From Gammaproteobacteria bacterium (GTDB lineage: Bacteria > Pseudomonadota > Gammaproteobacteria > SZUA-229), in contig JAJDNP010000089.1 in the NCBI GenBank assembly GCA_022340645.1, positions 1-34,201 on the forward strand: a stretch of 34,201 nt of DNA. Reading direction: 5' to 3'. The notes below the pieces were generated by a model. That model made no database searches. It was not told the origin of the DNA and saw nothing but the letters and a program-made list of their open reading frames with translations. This document shows positions 31,985 through 34,201 of the stretch, one piece after another; positions within the stretch are counted from its first letter, which is position 1; each line of letters opens with the position of its first letter. Position numbers and translations under genes: made by a program.

Positions 31985-33847
31985 ATGACCACCGAAACGG
32001 TAACCGCATTCAACCAGCTTGCACTAAACAAATATCTTCTTCAGGCGCTCGATGAAATCGGCTATGAAACTCCATCGCCCATCCAGGCGCAGACGATACC
32101 GCTGCTGCTGGAAGGCAGGGACATCATTGGCCAGGCGCAAACCGGTACCGGCAAAACCGCGGCGTTTGCATTGCCGCTGATTTCCAGGCTGGATATTAAA
32201 CAGAAAGAACCGCAGCTGCTGGTGCTGGCGCCGACCCGAGAACTTGCCATCCAGGTGTCTGAGGCTTTTCAGAAATACGCCAGGCACATGACGGGATTTC
32301 ATGTTTTACCCGTTTATGGCGGCTCGGATTACAGCGGGCAGATTCGTGCGTTAAAACGAGGCGTGCATGTTGTGGTTGGCACCCCGGGCAGGGTGATGGA
32401 CCACATACGTAAAGGCACATTAAATCTCAGCGGTTTAATTGCGCTGGTACTGGATGAAGCCGATGAAATGCTGCGCATGGGCTTTATTGATGATGTCGAA
32501 TGGATACTTGAGCAGTCCCCCCCCAACAGGCAGATTGCACTGTTTTCCGCCACCATGCCGCAGCAGATTCGTAAAATCGCAAGCAAATACTTAAATAATC
32601 CTGAACAGGTGACCATTAAGACCAAAACCACTACGGTCGATACCATACGCCAGCGCTACTGGCCGGTCAGCGGCATGCATAAGCTGGATGCCCTGACACG
32701 TATTCTGGAAGCGGAAGATTTTGATGCCATGATAATTTTCGTGCGCACCAAAAACGCAACCGTTGAGCTGGCTGAAAAACTCGAAGCACGCGGTTATGCC
32801 GCCACAGCCCTGAACGGTGATATTGCACAAAACCAGCGGGAACGCACCATCAAAAGTTTAAAAGCCGGCAATCTGGATATACTGGTAGCGACAGATGTTG
32901 CCGCGCGTGGTCTGGATGTGGACCGTATCAGTCACGTCGTTAATTATGATGTGCCGTATGATACCGAAGCTTATGTGCACCGTATCGGGCGTACCGGGCG
33001 TGCGGGACGGGAAGGTGACGCCATCCTGTTTGTCGCGCCGCGTGAAAAGCGTATGTTGAATGCGATTGAACAGGCAACCAGGAAGAAGATCGAAATGATG
33101 GACCTGCCTTCCACTGAATTTATTAACGATAAACGCATCGCAAAATTCAAACAAAGCATCACCGATACACTGACGAATGAAGATCTGTCGCTGTTCTCAC
33201 AGCTCATAGAGCAATACCAGCAGGAGCATAATATACCGGCACTGGAAATTGCTGCCGCACTGGCAAGGCAGCTGCATGGTGAAGACGACTTTTTGCTAAC
33301 CGGCAAATCGAAAACAAAAAAACCGGCCCAGGATGAATGGGAGAGTGGTGTAACGGGCAGGGGTAGAAAAGAGAGGGCAGAACGCGGAGAGTCGAAACGA
33401 GGCAGCCGCGAAGCTTTTCCCGCAAGACGGAGTCAGCAAGATGAAGGTATGCCTGATGAGGGTATGGAACGCTTCCGTATTGAGGTCGGCCATGTTCACC
33501 AGGTGAAACCCGGCAATATAGTCGGCGCCATTGCCAACGAAGCAGATATCGATAGTAAATATATCGGCCGCATCAATATCTATGATGACTACAGTACGGT
33601 TGACCTGCCCGAAGGCATGCCCAGGGAATTACTGTATAGCCTGAAGAAAGTCTGGGTGGCAGGCCAGCAATTAAAAATAACACGTGACACGAAAGCAGCA
33701 AGGGCCGGTAAACCGGCAGGCGGAAGGGCTCAAAGCCGGGATACTGACAGGCGTACTAATGCCCCGCAAAAGAGTAAAGCAAAAGGCCGGGATACGGACG
33801 TGAAGAAACGTAAAAAGCTCACGGTGAAAAAGCGGCGTAAAACGTAA
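31985..33847 (+). CDS. deaD: Cold-shock DEAD-box RNA helicase DeaD/CsdA
   Basis: ATP-dependent RNA helicase of 620 residues (E. coli DeaD 629), acting in 50S subunit assembly and RNA decay at low temperature. Motifs in order are the Q motif (Phe9, Gln34), Walker A AQTGTGKT (51-58), PTRELAIQ, DEAD (157-160), SAT, the ATDVAARGLDVD segment, HRIGRTGRAG (332-341), a lysine/arginine-rich linker (about 440-495), the DbpA-type RNA-binding domain (about 497-570; FRIEVGHVHQVKPGNIVGAI) and a very basic tail. Start: ATG 31985, with weak GGGT upstream; a longer frame from 31910 begins inside the MITE-like element and is not the start. The element sits in what would be its promoter or leader, so expression control may be altered. 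Confidence 0.95.
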   Translation: MTTETVTAFNQLALNKYLLQALDEIGYETPSPIQAQTIPLLLEGRDIIGQAQTGTGKTAAFALPLISRLDIKQKEPQLLVLAPTRELAIQVSEAFQKYARHMTGFHVLPVYGGSDYSGQIRALKRGVHVVVGTPGRVMDHIRKGTLNLSGLIALVLDEADEMLRMGFIDDVEWILEQSPPNRQIALFSATMPQQIRKIASKYLNNPEQVTIKTKTTTVDTIRQRYWPVSGMHKLDALTRILEAEDFDAMIIFVRTKNATVELAEKLEARGYAATALNGDIAQNQRERTIKSLKAGNLDILVATDVAARGLDVDRISHVVNYDVPYDTEAYVHRIGRTGRAGREGDAILFVAPREKRMLNAIEQATRKKIEMMDLPSTEFINDKRIAKFKQSITDTLTNEDLSLFSQLIEQYQQEHNIPALEIAAALARQLHGEDDFLLTGKSKTKKPAQDEWESGVTGRGRKERAERGESKRGSREAFPARRSQQDEGMPDEGMERFRIEVGHVHQVKPGNIVGAIANEADIDSKYIGRINIYDDYSTVDLPEGMPRELLYSLKKVWVAGQQLKITRDTKAARAGKPAGGRAQSRDTDRRTNAPQKSKAKGRDTDVKKRKKLTVKKRRKT

Positions 33848-33877
33848 GCCTGTAAATATATTTCAACGATACAGGCT
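33847..33877 (+). other. Hairpin immediately after deaD stop
   Basis: AGCCTGTA (33847-33854) pairs with TACAGGCT (33870-33877) around a 15-base AU-rich loop. No T-tract follows, so it is not a standard terminator; it may stabilise the mRNA end. Confidence 0.4.
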
Positions 33878-33974
33878 GGCTGCTTGCTCTGCCGATGAGG
33901 ACGTCGATATTCCCTGTACTTCCATGCCCTGGCAGCAGCTATGCCATGTGATTGTGTAATTTTGACCGACTGGT

Positions 33975-33990
33975 TGTGTGATTTCACACA
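33975..33990. promoter_or_regulatory. Palindrome TGTGTGATTTCACACA, possible activator site
   Basis: Seven-base perfect arms with a two-base centre. It is centred about 87 bases upstream of the start predicted for the sigma-54 promoter, a usual distance for an enhancer-binding protein. It is not a CRP site, since the TGTGA and TCACA halves are two bases apart instead of six. Confidence 0.4.
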
Positions 33991-34042
33991 GCCCTGTCGA
34001 GCATGGAAATTAATAAGATGCTGATATTAATGTAATTAATTA

Positions 34043-34059
34043 TTGGCACGTTGATTGCT
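34043..34059 (+). promoter_or_regulatory. Sigma-54 (RpoN) promoter TTGGCACGTTGATTGCT
   Basis: Matches the consensus TTGGCACG-N4-TTGCT in full, with GG (34045-34046) and GC (34057-34058) exactly 12 bases apart. The transcript should start near 34070 and run rightward out of the window. Confidence 0.85.
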
Positions 34060-34201
34060 CCTGATAAATTAAAGCATTTTTGAGTGCAGTATGTAGCGAT
34101 ACATCAGCAGGATTCTGAAGCATACTGAGCGGCGCGCTGACCTTCGCGTTGATGTAAGCTGTTGCCGTACATCGTGCTGCCGCCCCTTAACCGTTGTTTG
34201 T

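Larger units (their letters stand above)
33848..34201. other. Gene-free right end with regulatory signals
   Basis: No gene is evident in these 354 bases. The ATG codons at 34091 and 34152 are each followed at once by a stop codon. The stretch holds the deaD 3' hairpin, a perfect palindrome (33975-33990), a strong sigma-54 promoter (34043-34059), and downstream of it hairpin-forming sequence (34087-34127 and 34151-34173). Confidence 0.6.

Noticed and set aside
33975-33990. CRP binding site
   Set aside because: TGTGA and TCACA are separated by two bases, not six, so the CRP spacing fails.

Overview
The window looks like chromosome of a gammaproteobacterium. SrkA, the Mak-type fructokinase, RlmG and DeaD all read like the E. 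coli proteins over their full length. The MoxR-Bat operon and the B12 uptake genes also fit a Gram-negative aerobe or facultative anaerobe. No rRNA, tRNA, CRISPR array, prophage or complete insertion sequence was seen. Identifications rest on motif recognition and memory of family sequences; no database search was run.

Layout. (1) 1-9389 is a stress and protein-quality block. On the minus strand lie srkA, dnaJ and dnaK; on the plus strand, diverging from dnaK, lie an HtpX-like M48 protease, a Lon-related protease and an overlapping Usp-like protein. The DnaK is archaeal/monoderm-like and lacks the insertion typical of Gram-negative DnaK. A perfect FNR/Anr-type palindrome sits in the dnaK/htpX divergent region. 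(2) 9390-11205 holds a DUF3175 protein, a small acidic protein, foldback repeats and an orphan intrinsic terminator that may end a small RNA. (3) 11206-14716 has a secreted TPR protein and an exported purple acid phosphatase with four tandem PKD/Ig-like repeats. (4) 22980-15076 (minus) is a MoxR-DUF58-DUF4381-BatA-BatB/C-BatD operon, interrupted by a foldback repeat and a MITE-like element. (5) 23120-26750 is a vitamin B12 unit: cobalamin riboswitch, a hairpin over the btuB Shine-Dalgarno, btuB, tonB and an ATP:cob(I)alamin adenosyltransferase gene. (6) 27082-29769 has mak, rlmG (overlapping) and a small outer-membrane barrel protein. (7) 31398-29983 (minus) has a VOC protein, a small membrane protein and a TrmH-family methyltransferase. 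(8) 31985-33847 is deaD, with a 264-bp MITE-like element just upstream. The window ends with a near-consensus sigma-54 promoter reading out of the window over a short structured stretch without an evident gene.

The most distinctive features are the archaeal-type DnaK/DnaJ pair with its FNR-like site, a family of long foldback repeats in many intergenic gaps, MITE-like elements at regulatory positions, the translational B12 switch, and the sigma-54 promoter over non-coding sequence at the right edge.
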